DNA of 32,824 nt from Phormidesmis priestleyi BC1401 (GTDB lineage: Bacteria > Cyanobacteriota > Cyanobacteriia > Leptolyngbyales > Leptolyngbyaceae). The stretch spans positions 1 to 32,824 of the forward strand of contig NZ_LXYR01000051.1 of NCBI RefSeq assembly GCF_001650195.1, in the 5' to 3' direction. Both the position numbers and the translations under genes were made by a program. Under the pieces are notes generated by a model. The model ran no database searches, had not been told where the DNA came from, and worked only from the letters and a program-made list of their open reading frames with translations. Below, piece after piece: positions 7,945 to 16,547 of the stretch (positions are counted from its first letter, which is position 1; each line of letters starts with the position of its first letter).

Positions 7945-8319
7945 ATGGCAGCAGAATTCAAGCACGTCATGCTGATGGTCAAAGACGTGATGGCAAGCGT
8001 TAAATTTTACAGTGAAGGCTTGGGAATTCCGGTTAAGATGGCAAGTCCCGGCTGGGCAGAGCTTGACGCAAATGGAACCACGATCGCGTTTCATGCCGCA
8101 GAAAGTGCTCAGAACACGGGAGATTCTCCAATTCTGAGTTTTCATGTTGATGATGTCATGGCATCGATTTCAACCCTAGAGCAAATGGGGGCAACCCTAG
8201 AGGGACGAGTGAGAGAACCTTCATTCGGCAAGGTTGCGGCGATCAGAACTCCAGACGGGCACTTAGTCAGCTTACTTCAGACTGCAATGCAGCGCACTGG
8301 AGCATCAATATCGCACTAA
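7945..8319 (+). CDS. VOC (glyoxalase/bleomycin-resistance fold) protein
   Basis: The 124 residues fit a single vicinal-oxygen-chelate domain: an opening FKHVMLMVKDVMASVKFY half-module, GLGIPVKM, a second half-module with ILSFHVDDVMASISTLEQM, and the closing RTPDGHLVSLLQ. His8 and acidic residues in the two halves could bind a metal as in other VOC proteins, but the substrate is unknown. ATG 7945 follows GAGG at a good distance and lies 5 bp after the chelatase stop, so both are probably one transcript. Its stop codon overlaps that of the convergent ECF ATPase gene by 3-4 nt. A role in handling the same substrate or metal is inferred from context only. Confidence 0.8.
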   Translation: MAAEFKHVMLMVKDVMASVKFYSEGLGIPVKMASPGWAELDANGTTIAFHAAESAQNTGDSPILSFHVDDVMASISTLEQMGATLEGRVREPSFGKVAAIRTPDGHLVSLLQTAMQRTGASISH

Positions 8320-9611
8320 AGCGTTAGAATTTTTGCGCCAAGAGCATTCGCAACCTGCGGATCATAACTGGTGACAATGACTGCGCCGCCCGCTTGTGTG
8401 AAACGTTTTAGCAATTCCAACATCAAATTCAGTGATGTTGCATCCTGTCCAACTGTGATCTCATCGAGCAAACAGACCTTCGGACGACGCGCTAGAACTG
8501 CACCCAATGTGAGGCGGCGCTTTTGACCTTGAGACAACGATCGCGGATGTCGCTCTAATTGTTCTTCTAAGTTCAATTGTGTCAAAATCTCTCGATCGTT
8601 CTGAACCTCTTGCAGAACAGATTCGGCAAATAGCTGATGGTTGGGATTTTGCAGCACAAATCCGATCGCACGAGAAATTTCAACAATCCGACGTGGTTGA
8701 GGTTTTCCCAAAAGCTCGATCGTGCCTGTCGTCGGTCTAAGCAGTCCACTGATTAGCTTTAATAAAGTCGTTTTACCACAGCCATTTTCGCCCTGTAGAA
8801 GAGTTGTCTCACCTGCGCGAAGAGTGAGATCAGGGAACTGAGGATAGCCACCCCAGCTTAAATTTCTGCACTGTAAAACGATCGGTTTAGTGCTGTGATC
8901 GACTTCAGAAGATCGGTCAACTGATTGAATCTTCGGAGTCTGAGTGAGCCATTGTCCTTTGTGTAAACAGAAGCTCTGAGTACAGATTGATTGAACTAAA
9001 TCTAATCGATGTTCGATTAATACGATCGCCTGCCCCTGTGCAGCATGAGATTGCAACAAGTCGAGCAGAAACGATGCGCTCGCACGATCTAGATATGCGA
9101 AAGGTTCATCCATCAACAAAATCGGTTGTTTCATCGCCAAAATACAAGCAATGACCAATCGCTGTTTCTGTCCAGCGGAAAGTTGCTGAATTGTCCAATG
9201 TTGCTGTTGAGTGAGATTGAATTCGCTTAAAGCTGCATTGATCAAATCGGGAATCTGTTCCGGTGGCAGATTGAGGTTTTCTAGCCCGAAAGCAATCTCG
9301 TCGCTTATGCGATCGGTGAAGATTTGGGTTTCAACATTCTGAAGCAAAAAGCCAAGATAGCGCGATCGAGCCTTAATGTCCCAATGCAGGATTGATTGGT
9401 TCTGATAGCACAAATCGCCGCTTAGAATTCCGGCGGTGTAAGTCGGAGCAATCCCCGCAATGCAGTTGAGTAGCGTACTTTTGCCGCTCCCAGTTGCCCC
9501 AGTAATCAGCACAAGCTCGCCTGATGAGACAGATAGATTGATGTCTTGCAAAGCTGGCTGCGTCTGTCCTGCATAGGTGAACGATAAGTTCTCGATCGTT
9601 AATTCTGCCAT
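8316..9611 (-). CDS. ECF transporter ATPase, two nucleotide-binding domains fused
   Basis: Two ABC ATPase domains lie in one 431-aa chain, equivalent to EcfA1+EcfA2 (CbiO-like), powering uptake by an energy-coupling-factor transporter. Domain 1 has Walker A GATGSGKST (38-46), signature LSAGQ (144-148), Walker B ILLMDE (164-169) and switch His201. Domain 2 has GENGCGKTT (274-282), LSQGQ (359-363), and VCLLDE (379-384). In domain 2 the usual switch-region His is Tyr416 (VTSYDP). This suggests asymmetric ATP sites, although this is read from one sequence. The ATG at 9611 is 3 bp after the ecfT stop, so the genes are translated in tandem. The gene is last in the exbB-to-ecfA minus-strand series and converges on the VOC gene. 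Confidence 0.92.
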   Translation of the reverse strand: MAELTIENLSFTYAGQTQPALQDINLSVSSGELVLITGATGSGKSTLLNCIAGIAPTYTAGILSGDLCYQNQSILHWDIKARSRYLGFLLQNVETQIFTDRISDEIAFGLENLNLPPEQIPDLINAALSEFNLTQQQHWTIQQLSAGQKQRLVIACILAMKQPILLMDEPFAYLDRASASFLLDLLQSHAAQGQAIVLIEHRLDLVQSICTQSFCLHKGQWLTQTPKIQSVDRSSEVDHSTKPIVLQCRNLSWGGYPQFPDLTLRAGETTLLQGENGCGKTTLLKLISGLLRPTTGTIELLGKPQPRRIVEISRAIGFVLQNPNHQLFAESVLQEVQNDREILTQLNLEEQLERHPRSLSQGQKRRLTLGAVLARRPKVCLLDEITVGQDATSLNLMLELLKRFTQAGGAVIVTSYDPQVANALGAKILTL

Positions 9612-9614
9612 TGC

Positions 9615-10289
9615 TCAAAATTCTAAATGGGCAACAATACCAAAGATCAGCCATGACGCGATCGTAAAGACAGTATCTCGACTTTGCCAAGTGAGCGGCT
9701 TGCTAATCGTTCGGGGCAAGCTCGGATCATAGCCTCTAGTTTCTAGCCCGATCGTTACTTCATCTGCATAGCTTACAATCCGAAAAACCAATGGCACGAA
9801 CAGACCAGAAAACCAGCGGTGCGGCTGCCGACTCAACTCTACGCCTCGAAGTTGGTTAGCTTCTAATATGCGTTGTGATTCTTGCTGAATGACAGGTAAA
9901 AATCGCCAAACTAACATTAAACTGAGTACTAGAAACGAAGGTAATTTGATTGCTTGTAATGCTCGAACTAAGTCAGTTGGAGAAGTAGTCAGGGCAAACA
10001 CTGGAGCCGGAAGCGAAAGCGCTAACAGTCGGAGTGCATAGAACAATGCTAATTGCCAGTTTGACAAAGTTAACGTACCAAACGCAATAAACAATAGAAA
10101 TGCGATGATCACTGCGATCGCGCTCTTTAACGGAATCCGAATTGAAGTGACCAACAAGGCGAGTAAGACGATCACCAAAACTACGATCGCGTCCAGTGTT
10201 TTGAGCGATAAGGCAACAGCCACGATCGCCAAACTCACACCGATTTTTAACAGTGGATTTACACTAAACAGGAACTTGCGGCTAAACAT
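9615..10289 (-). CDS. ecfT: ECF transporter transmembrane T component (CbiQ family)
   Basis: A 224-aa membrane protein with about five hydrophobic segments. It carries the two Ala-Arg-Gly-type coupling motifs expected of CbiQ/EcfT: EANQLRGVEL in the middle and GLETRGYDP near the C-terminus. These helices dock onto the ATPase pair. The start at 10289 overlaps the end of the S-component gene by 8 nt, a sign of translational coupling. It sits in the inner membrane with the adjacent S and A components. Confidence 0.9.
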   Translation of the reverse strand: MFSRKFLFSVNPLLKIGVSLAIVAVALSLKTLDAIVVLVIVLLALLVTSIRIPLKSAIAVIIAFLLFIAFGTLTLSNWQLALFYALRLLALSLPAPVFALTTSPTDLVRALQAIKLPSFLVLSLMLVWRFLPVIQQESQRILEANQLRGVELSRQPHRWFSGLFVPLVFRIVSYADEVTIGLETRGYDPSLPRTISKPLTWQSRDTVFTIASWLIFGIVAHLEF

Positions 10290-10821
10290 TCAGCTTTCCA
10301 GCCCGTTGGAGTTGAGTTACGATCTTTTCTCCCATCCACCAGCCGATCGCGCCTGCTAGACCCGATAGCAGCGTCATTGGGATGAGAATCCAAGCTTGTG
10401 AAATCCAGGCAGCAAATGCATCTCCGGCGGCATAAGCTCCCACGATCGCGCCTGTAACCGTCGCACTCGCAAAAAATACAACGTTTCCAATCAGTCGATC
10501 TAATCGCTGTCGATAGCCACCCCGAAACCAGAGGACTCCTTCTGTGATTAACAAGGCTCCAACCAAAAAAGCGCCAATAATCCAAGAAATTCGACTGAGC
10601 AACATTGCGAGTGTGCCGATCATCAGCGCAACACTCCCGCAACGCTGTAATCTTGCCATTCCCAATGTGAGAAAGATTCCGGCGAAAGGTGCCCAAACGA
10701 TCGTCCGAACACCCGGCAATGGAATCGATAAAGTTAATGGAACTGTGATCACAGATGCGATCGCGATCCCAATCGTCATAAATGCCGCAAACACATAGTC
10801 TCTTAATTGCCAGCGTGACAT
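10282..10821 (-). CDS. ECF transporter substrate-binding S component (possibly MptD/Trep_Strep-like)
   Basis: A 179-aa, six-helix-type hydrophobic protein (MSRWQLRDYVFAAFMTIGIA at the start, then VPLTLSIPLPGVRTIVWAPF) placed directly before ecfT. Size and position are those of an S component, which gives an ECF transporter its substrate specificity. The opening W-QLRDYVFAAFMT pattern resembles the MptD/Trep_Strep group, some members of which have been linked to metal-tetrapyrrole uptake. That assignment is tentative, and it has no signature of BioY, ThiT, CbiM or RibU visible to me. It starts 11 bp after the receptor stop. Confidence 0.75.
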   Translation of the reverse strand: MSRWQLRDYVFAAFMTIGIAIASVITVPLTLSIPLPGVRTIVWAPFAGIFLTLGMARLQRCGSVALMIGTLAMLLSRISWIIGAFLVGALLITEGVLWFRGGYRQRLDRLIGNVVFFASATVTGAIVGAYAAGDAFAAWISQAWILIPMTLLSGLAGAIGWWMGEKIVTQLQRAGKLNV

Positions 10822-10832
10822 TGCGATTCTCC

Positions 10833-13229
10833 CTAAAAGTCTGCTCGAATTCCCGCTAAGATCCGCATTCCCGGAGCCGAAATATTCACTGTCGGAAACA
10901 CATAATCTGCATTGAACAAGTTCTCAACGGTTAAAGTTAGCTGCGTCGATCGCGCTACCCGATAGCCCACTTGAAGGTCGAACACGGTAGCCGCCGGACT
11001 CCCCTCGCCCTGAACATTGTTTGCTAACAATACGGTTCCTTGTCCACTATAGATTCGAGACTGCAAGAAACTACTAAGTCGCCCATCATCGTATCGCAAT
11101 CGCGCTAATGCAGTCAGCGGAAACACTTCAAGCTGAGACAACGGCAGCCCAGAAGTATCTCTACCCGAAACATAAGTGAGATTGCCACCTAGAAACCAAT
11201 TGCGGGTGAACTGATAGCTAGTTGATAGTTCAACTCCTTGAAAGATCGCGTTTTTGTTGGCGGTCTGCAAAGTGGCAAATCCTGAAGTAGTCGGTCGAGG
11301 CGCGATCGAGCTAAATCCCAAAAAGTCTGAAACATTATTGTAGAAGTAACCAAGACGAGCGGAAAACACTGGGGTTTGATATTCCACGCCGACATCAAAG
11401 TTATTGGCGCGTTCTGGACTGAGGTTTGGGTTCGCCACGATCGCGCCTCGTGTCGGTGCAAAGAATGAACCATCTGCACCGCTCCCAAACAAAAGTTGTA
11501 AGGTCGGTGGACGGAACCCTTGAGCAAAATTGGCTCTTAGTGATAAGACATCTGTCAGGCGATAGACACTCCCAACATTAAAAGTGACAGCACTATCATT
11601 CCGGTTTTGATTGTTATCTGCCTCAGACCCAAAAGCATCAAACCGTAAGCCTCCTGCTAAAGTCAATGGAGGCAGCACCGCATAAGAAGATTGAACAAAC
11701 ACACCGTTAAACGTGCGCGTTGCCAATACGCCCCGCTGATTGTTCAACAGATCAAATGAAGATCCACTATCGCGACTAAAATCATACCCATACGTTAGAA
11801 TTGCAGTCCCGATCGTGCTAGTTGCCTGAGCCGAGACTCCAACCGTTTCAGTGAGTCCACGACTTGCACTTGCACCCGGAACCCGAATCGACGGAACCAC
11901 GATCGGCGGCAAAAAGGGACCTCGATTGATCGTTCGACCGGGCAGCGTGAACACATTGCTGAGATCAGTACGATCCTCAAATCGTTGATAGGAACCTCGC
12001 ACCGCGAAGCTCGTACCGCCCGGAACGCCTTCATTGATATAAGCCAATGAATAGCGATCGCGATTCTGATAGACATTCTGAGCGCTGGTAATCTGAAACG
12101 GACTTCCAGGAGGAGTCGCAAACCCGGCGAGATCAACATTATACTGACTAGTTCGATCGAGCCGCAGTTCTAATCGATCCGATCGACCGAGATCAATCCG
12201 TCCCGTTGCATAACCGCTTGTCGATTGATAGCTAGTTCCTAATGGAATCAGATTACCGTTCCCGTCTCGCGCATCTCCAGCAGTACTATACGAACCTCCA
12301 ACAATCACATTTGGAGCTTGAATTTCTAAGTTGGCTGTGAGTTCCGCTGCACCTCCGCCAAACACATTCGTTCGCACTCGAAACGGACGATCGGGGCGTG
12401 GGGTCGTCGTAATCACATTCACCACTCCACCAAATGCATCGGCTCCGTAAACTGAAGAGGCAGTCCCTTTTAACACTTCAATTCGTTCGACGCGGAAGGG
12501 ATCGATCGTGCTGAAGTTCGGACCAAACTGCCGATTCGGAAGCCGTTCCCCATCGACTAATAACCCAATTCGCTCTCCAGTCAGTCCGCGAATGTTTAGC
12601 GATCCGGTGAGAAATCCCAAACGATTGACCGTAATTCCGGGCACAGTTTGCAGGTTATCGACAATTGATCGTACTAAAGGACGCTCACGCTGAAGCTCTT
12701 CTTCGGTAATCACTTCGGTGGCAGCAGGAGACTGCGATCGTAGGGTCGGGCGGCGACTTTCCACCGCAACAACCTCTTCTTCCTCGCCTTCCCCTGCGAT
12801 CGTGGTGGGAACAGTTAGCACAATCGCTTGATCTTGCTGGGATACCTCAACAGTCGGTGCAGTCGTCGTTCCAACCACCGGAACCCGTAGCCGAGAAGCA
12901 TCGATCGTTGAAACGACAACGGAAGAAATCCCTGCCCCTGGATTGTCTCGACGAAACGAAGTTCCGCTCTTGAGTTGAGCATTGAGAACTTCAAACGTGA
13001 CTGTTCTTCCTGAAATAGTGGGTGCTGTTGTCGAAACATTTGCGGCTGTGGGTTCGAGCCGAATGGCTAACCCTGTGTTTGTTGGGTTAACTTGAACCTC
13101 GATCGCAGCAACAGATTGATCGACTGATTGAGCGATCGCAGGGTTTGGCAAAGTCAGATAAAAGCTACAAGCAGCGGCAGTAAGAGCGATCGTCGATCGA
13201 GCGGATAAACTCCAGTAGTGGTGCATCAT
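10833..13229 (-). CDS. TonB-dependent outer-membrane receptor with N-terminal AMIN domain
   Basis: A 798-aa receptor that imports a scarce compound across the outer membrane using TonB energy. Residues 1-33 form a signal peptide ending NPAIA|Q. Residues about 42-140 look like an AMIN domain, typical of cyanobacterial TonB receptors. The acidic stretch at 147-157 (GEGEEEEVVAV) may include the TonB box. The plug is about 170-280 (TVPGITVNRLGF, RGLTGERIGLLVDG, VERIEVLKGTASSVYG, GGVVNVIT). The rest is a 22-strand-type barrel ending in Phe (RADF). Two adjacent ATG codons (13229, 13226) follow GAGGA closely, and either may be used. It is flanked by exbD and the ECF S gene on the same strand. The ligand is not deducible: no riboswitch or Fur box was seen. 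Confidence 0.93.
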   Translation of the reverse strand: MMHHYWSLSARSTIALTAAACSFYLTLPNPAIAQSVDQSVAAIEVQVNPTNTGLAIRLEPTAANVSTTAPTISGRTVTFEVLNAQLKSGTSFRRDNPGAGISSVVVSTIDASRLRVPVVGTTTAPTVEVSQQDQAIVLTVPTTIAGEGEEEEVVAVESRRPTLRSQSPAATEVITEEELQRERPLVRSIVDNLQTVPGITVNRLGFLTGSLNIRGLTGERIGLLVDGERLPNRQFGPNFSTIDPFRVERIEVLKGTASSVYGADAFGGVVNVITTTPRPDRPFRVRTNVFGGGAAELTANLEIQAPNVIVGGSYSTAGDARDGNGNLIPLGTSYQSTSGYATGRIDLGRSDRLELRLDRTSQYNVDLAGFATPPGSPFQITSAQNVYQNRDRYSLAYINEGVPGGTSFAVRGSYQRFEDRTDLSNVFTLPGRTINRGPFLPPIVVPSIRVPGASASRGLTETVGVSAQATSTIGTAILTYGYDFSRDSGSSFDLLNNQRGVLATRTFNGVFVQSSYAVLPPLTLAGGLRFDAFGSEADNNQNRNDSAVTFNVGSVYRLTDVLSLRANFAQGFRPPTLQLLFGSGADGSFFAPTRGAIVANPNLSPERANNFDVGVEYQTPVFSARLGYFYNNVSDFLGFSSIAPRPTTSGFATLQTANKNAIFQGVELSTSYQFTRNWFLGGNLTYVSGRDTSGLPLSQLEVFPLTALARLRYDDGRLSSFLQSRIYSGQGTVLLANNVQGEGSPAATVFDLQVGYRVARSTQLTLTVENLFNADYVFPTVNISAPGMRILAGIRADF

Positions 13230-13520
13230 TCCTCACACGAATGTGGTTGCTATATCTCTAGCAACTCACGCTAAATTATTTAACATCTAGCTCAGACGGT
13301 AAGGTAAATTCCTTTTCCGATTGGGCTAAAACATTTGGATTACTTTACCAATATGACAATGAAGATTGCTATCCCCCCACAGGGCATAGCTTTAAGAGGT
13401 TCTCGCGACCTGCTCTAGAAGTGAGCGACGACTTGAAAGCCGAACAGATGTCGATCGCCGCAAGCTGCCAAAGACTCCGTACCTTCAATGACAAACTTTG
13501 AAACTTAGAGGGTTCTAAGT
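13230..13520. other. Intergenic region between exbD and the receptor gene
   Basis: 291 bp with no ORF of note. I looked for a cobalamin-type riboswitch and for a Fur-like inverted repeat on the minus strand and saw neither. A run of G/C (ATCCCCCCAC, 13371-13380) and AT-rich DNA nearer the receptor start suggest space for an independent receptor promoter. The gap is too long for simple co-translation. Confidence 0.4.
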
Positions 13521-13922
13521 CTACTGTCGCTTGGTTGCGATCGCCATCTTTACCCCTTGAATCTTACGAATCTGATCCATTGCTGCGATCACATAGCGAT
13601 GTTCAACTTTCTCATCCGCATTGATCACGACGATCGAGGATTGATTAGCTTGAATCAGCGATCGAACTCCAGTCTCAAGCTGACTTACTTGAATGGGTTG
13701 TTTATTTAACGCAAGCTGACCATCGGGTTTAATTGTGACTGCGATTCTAGTCTGCTGCTGCTGTTTGGCGGTTGCGGCTTGCGGTAGATTCACAGGTAAC
13801 CCTTCCGATCGCGTCAAAAACAGCGTAGACATAATAAAAAACGTCAGAATCGAGAACACTACGTCCATCATCGGGACAATATTCATTTCTAACGGAGATT
13901 CTGGCTCTTGAGGGGCGCGCAT
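13521..13922 (-). CDS. exbD: ExbD/TolR biopolymer transport protein
   Basis: 133 aa with the normal ExbD plan: short cytoplasmic N-terminus, one membrane helix with the proton-path Asp in NIVPMMDVVFSILTFFIMST, then a periplasmic domain (LPVNLPQAATAK, ending RKIQGVKMAIAT). ExbD works with ExbB to energise TonB for outer-membrane receptors. The start is 7 bp after the exbB stop. With the receptor downstream and TonB divergent, it forms a dedicated energising set. Confidence 0.92.
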   Translation of the reverse strand: MRAPQEPESPLEMNIVPMMDVVFSILTFFIMSTLFLTRSEGLPVNLPQAATAKQQQQTRIAVTIKPDGQLALNKQPIQVSQLETGVRSLIQANQSSIVVINADEKVEHRYVIAAMDQIRKIQGVKMAIATKRQ

Positions 13923-13929
13923 AGTTTCT

Positions 13930-14631
13930 CTACAGCTTACCTTTTGCTACTAACTGTCGAATAGCTTCTGAAAGATCAGACATAATCATAGACTGTGAAC
14001 TTCCTCGATCGTAGAGGCGACGATAAACCAGTTCCATCTGTCCCCCATATTCTTGAATCAGTGACATTTGCCGATTGTACAGATTCCGAAAGAGTGTCGC
14101 AAACACCAAACACGTTGCCGCAACGACCAAACCCACAGCAGTTGTAATTAAGGCTTCACTGATCCCCGAAGACACGCCTGCGGCTTTTGTCCCTCCGACA
14201 TCCCCAATGTTCAAAGATCCAAATGCAGCAATTAGCCCCGTTACAGTTCCAATGAGTCCCAACATTGGTGCCAACCCAACCGTGAGTTCTAGCAGACCGC
14301 TAAACCGCTTCATCGTCGGAATTTCTGCTTGGAGTTCGCTCTCCATTGCCAAGCGGAATTCTTCTGGAGTCGGATTTTCTAGCTCCAAAGCCGCCGCAAA
14401 AATCCGCGCCATTGGCAAATCAATCTGCCGCTGGATCTTTTCTGCAACCAGTTCGGGCTGATGCCGATAGAGCTTGACGATTTCTCTAGCAAAAACTGGA
14501 TGTCGTCGGGTGACGCGTAGCCAAAACCGAATGCGCTCCGCAATACAAGCCGTTGCAGCAACCATCAACGCAAGAGTGATTCCAACCAGGACTTGACCTG
14601 TAATCGGTATCCGAGAAAGAGCTTCAAACAT
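13930..14631 (-). CDS. exbB: ExbB/TolQ/MotA-family proton channel
   Basis: About 233 aa with three membrane segments: near residues 10-30, then the conserved pair LLELTVGLAPMLGLIGTVTG and ISEALITTAVGLVVAATCLV typical of ExbB/TolQ. The ATG at 14631 (MFEALSRIPITGQ) follows GGGG at a good spacing and is preferred over the in-frame TTG at 14652. It leads the exbB-exbD pair and is transcribed away from the TonB-like gene. Confidence 0.9.
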   Translation of the reverse strand: MFEALSRIPITGQVLVGITLALMVAATACIAERIRFWLRVTRRHPVFAREIVKLYRHQPELVAEKIQRQIDLPMARIFAAALELENPTPEEFRLAMESELQAEIPTMKRFSGLLELTVGLAPMLGLIGTVTGLIAAFGSLNIGDVGGTKAAGVSSGISEALITTAVGLVVAATCLVFATLFRNLYNRQMSLIQEYGGQMELVYRRLYDRGSSQSMIMSDLSEAIRQLVAKGKL

Positions 14632-14686
14632 GAACGCGCCCCATAGCCTCAAACTTGTAAGACTTCAGTTTGACTCATTGCGAACC

Positions 14687-14716
14687 ATATAAATTGTAGA
14701 TGCGTGATCGAATCAA
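14687..14716 (-). promoter_or_regulatory. Candidate promoter for exbB-exbD
   Basis: On the minus strand TTGATT (-35, 14711-14716) is followed by TTATAT (-10, 14687-14692) with an 18-bp spacer, about 55 bp upstream of the ATG. This is a moderate sigma-70 match judged by eye. Confidence 0.35.
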
Positions 14717-14784
14717 ATCAATCATATTTCTAGATAATCTTGAGCCATCTATGGCAATCCTAATCAACTTGTGAGATGCAGAGA

Positions 14785-14900
14785 GTCTGCCCTCACCCTA
14801 AATCCCTCTCCTTGAGGAGAGGGACTTTGACCTTCTGGCTCCCTTCTCCTTGGGGAGAAGGGCTGGCGAGGGCTTGCCCCACTTCGTGAGGAGGGCAGAC
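14785..14900. repeat. Dispersed intergenic repeat with inverted ends
   Basis: A 116-bp element bounded by GTCTGCCCTC (14785-14794) and its inverse GAGGGCAGAC (14891-14900). Inside are nested palindromes: CCCTCTCCTTGAGGAGAGGG and CCCTTCTCCTTGGGGAGAAGGG-like arms. The 'accctaaatccctctcc...gagaagggctgg' layout is a familiar non-coding repeat of many cyanobacterial genomes. It can fold into stacked hairpins between the divergent exbB and tonB genes. Confidence 0.75.
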
Positions 14901-14934
14901 CGAGTTTACAACTGATTCAGGATTGCTACATGCA

Positions 14935-14957
14935 AAGCTTACGATAAAGTTAAGCTT
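14935..14957. promoter_or_regulatory. Inverted repeat upstream of the TonB-like gene
   Basis: AAGCTTA (14935-14941) and TAAGCTT (14951-14957) form a perfect 7-bp inverted repeat with a 9-nt spacer, 120 bp before the start of the TonB-like gene. It could be an operator; the regulator is unknown. Confidence 0.3.
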
Positions 14958-15077
14958 GAAGTATTCGCGTGAGCATCGTGACTAAAAGCGATGCCGATTC
15001 AGCTTGACAAGCCCTTTTTGGTCCACTAATCCGATCTGAAAGCAAGATTTTTTATTGATACTGACTGTCAACAGTTT

Positions 15078-16481
15078 ATGAGCCTGTCAAAGATTGCGAC
15101 TGAGCAACGAAAGAGAGAAGTTGCCTCGCTGAAGCGGTTCATGCGTTTTGGGATTCCTGGCGCGATCGCGATCAATCTACTCGCGGCTCTGTTAATCGGA
15201 GCATCTTGGCAAAATTCCCCAACGGTTGCCAAGCCAGAAGACGAAATCGAGATCATTGTTGAAGACCAGCCCGATACAGAAGCTCCGATCGCGCAAGTCG
15301 ATCAAGATGCAGGCGGCAGCGGTTCATCACAAGTTTCACTCTTTAATCCCAATCCCGGCAGCGTCGCCAACGACTCGGTTGAAATTCCAGTGGCTTCTGA
15401 TCCGATCGTTGCTCAATCCCCCGAACCGATTCCGACTCCAGAACCTGAAGTTCCCGATCCAGTTCCAACTCCTGCACCAACCCCAATTCCTGCACCAACT
15501 CCTGATCCGAGTCCAATCTCAACCCCAGAGCCGACAACAAGTCCATCACCCAATCCTTCTCCGTCAGCAAGTCCTGCTGCTGCCGCTTCGCCTTCTCCCG
15601 ATCCTGCCTCAAGCCCGATCGCAGCAGATTCCGCAAACTCACCCAATTCAAGCTCACAGGCTCAAAACGGAAACGCCGGACAAAGCAATCCCAGAACCAG
15701 TTTGGGCAGTGGAAATGGTCAAGGAAATGGAATTGGAAATCTGGGCAGCGGGAACGAAGTTGGTAACGGTCAAGGGACTGGAACCGGAAGCGGTCTAGGG
15801 AACGAACCACAAGGAAAGAAACCTATCGAACCTGCAAAACCTGCTGAACCTGTTGCAGTGCGAGAAGCCCCGCCGCGCGAGAATTCAGATCCTCCTCGAT
15901 CGAGCCGCAAACGCCCCAAATGCAAAAACAATTGTGAAATAGATGGGTATCTAGGGGCAGAAGGAAGCAGTCGATTCGATTTTGATGTTGATAAAAACGG
16001 CAACGTGATCAATGTGCGCTTAAGACAACCGAGCGGCAATTCAGAAATCGATCGCAAAGCTGAGGAAGCAATTCGTCGTCGTAAATATGAAGCTTCAGAA
16101 TCAGGATTTCAAGGGCAGCGCATTCGGGTGACTTCTGAGCAAGACGGATCAGAGTTCCAGCGGCAAAACCGCGATCGACGGCGTGAAGAAGCCGCACAAC
16201 AGGAACAACAACAGCGCGAAGAAGCCGCACGAGCCGAACAAAAACGCCAAGCACAAGAGCGGTTGCAGCGAGAAGCCGAGCAAAAACGCCCGCCTGCTTC
16301 CGCAGTTGAGCCTAAAAAACCTGTCGAACCTGCAAAGCCTACGGAACCTGTTCCCGCAAGTCCTACACCAGAAGCGAAGCCGATTCCGGCTGAACCTCCG
16401 GTTTTTCCGGCTAAACCCGCACCCGTAGAACCCGTTCCGGCTGAGCCTGCACCCGTAGAAACCACTCCTGCTTCTCCTTGA
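15078..16481 (+). CDS. tonB: TonB-like energy transducer with unusual C-terminal tail
   Basis: 467 aa. The N-terminal cytoplasmic stretch (1-24) precedes one membrane helix (about 25-43, FGIPGAIAINLLAALLIGA). Then comes a long periplasmic Pro/Ser/Thr and Gly/Asn-rich spacer with PTPxP repeats (about 110-260), and a TonB C-terminal domain (about 283-357) including RFDFDVDKNGNVINVRL and a KAEEAIRRRKYEAS helix. Unlike classical TonB, which ends with this domain, about 110 further residues follow: a Glu/Arg/Gln coiled-coil stretch, then a Pro/Ala/Glu tail. ATG 15078 has only a weak ribosome-binding site. Divergence from exbB-exbD and the neighbouring receptor make TonB function very likely. Confidence 0.85.
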   Translation: MSLSKIATEQRKREVASLKRFMRFGIPGAIAINLLAALLIGASWQNSPTVAKPEDEIEIIVEDQPDTEAPIAQVDQDAGGSGSSQVSLFNPNPGSVANDSVEIPVASDPIVAQSPEPIPTPEPEVPDPVPTPAPTPIPAPTPDPSPISTPEPTTSPSPNPSPSASPAAAASPSPDPASSPIAADSANSPNSSSQAQNGNAGQSNPRTSLGSGNGQGNGIGNLGSGNEVGNGQGTGTGSGLGNEPQGKKPIEPAKPAEPVAVREAPPRENSDPPRSSRKRPKCKNNCEIDGYLGAEGSSRFDFDVDKNGNVINVRLRQPSGNSEIDRKAEEAIRRRKYEASESGFQGQRIRVTSEQDGSEFQRQNRDRRREEAAQQEQQQREEAARAEQKRQAQERLQREAEQKRPPASAVEPKKPVEPAKPTEPVPASPTPEAKPIPAEPPVFPAKPAPVEPVPAEPAPVETTPASP

Positions 16482-16547
16482 AAAATCGTTATCCGAATCA
16501 ACCCCATAACTGAATACGCAGTCTCCTATTCTCAACACACCTCAGTT

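Noticed and set aside
13230-13520. Possible cobalamin riboswitch or Fur box before the TonB receptor
   Set aside because: Read on the minus strand, the region lacks the conserved cobalamin-riboswitch core and any clear Fur-type inverted repeat.
15343-15810. ORFs on both strands overlapping the TonB spacer region
   Set aside because: Shadow frames of a Pro/Gly-rich low-complexity coding region.
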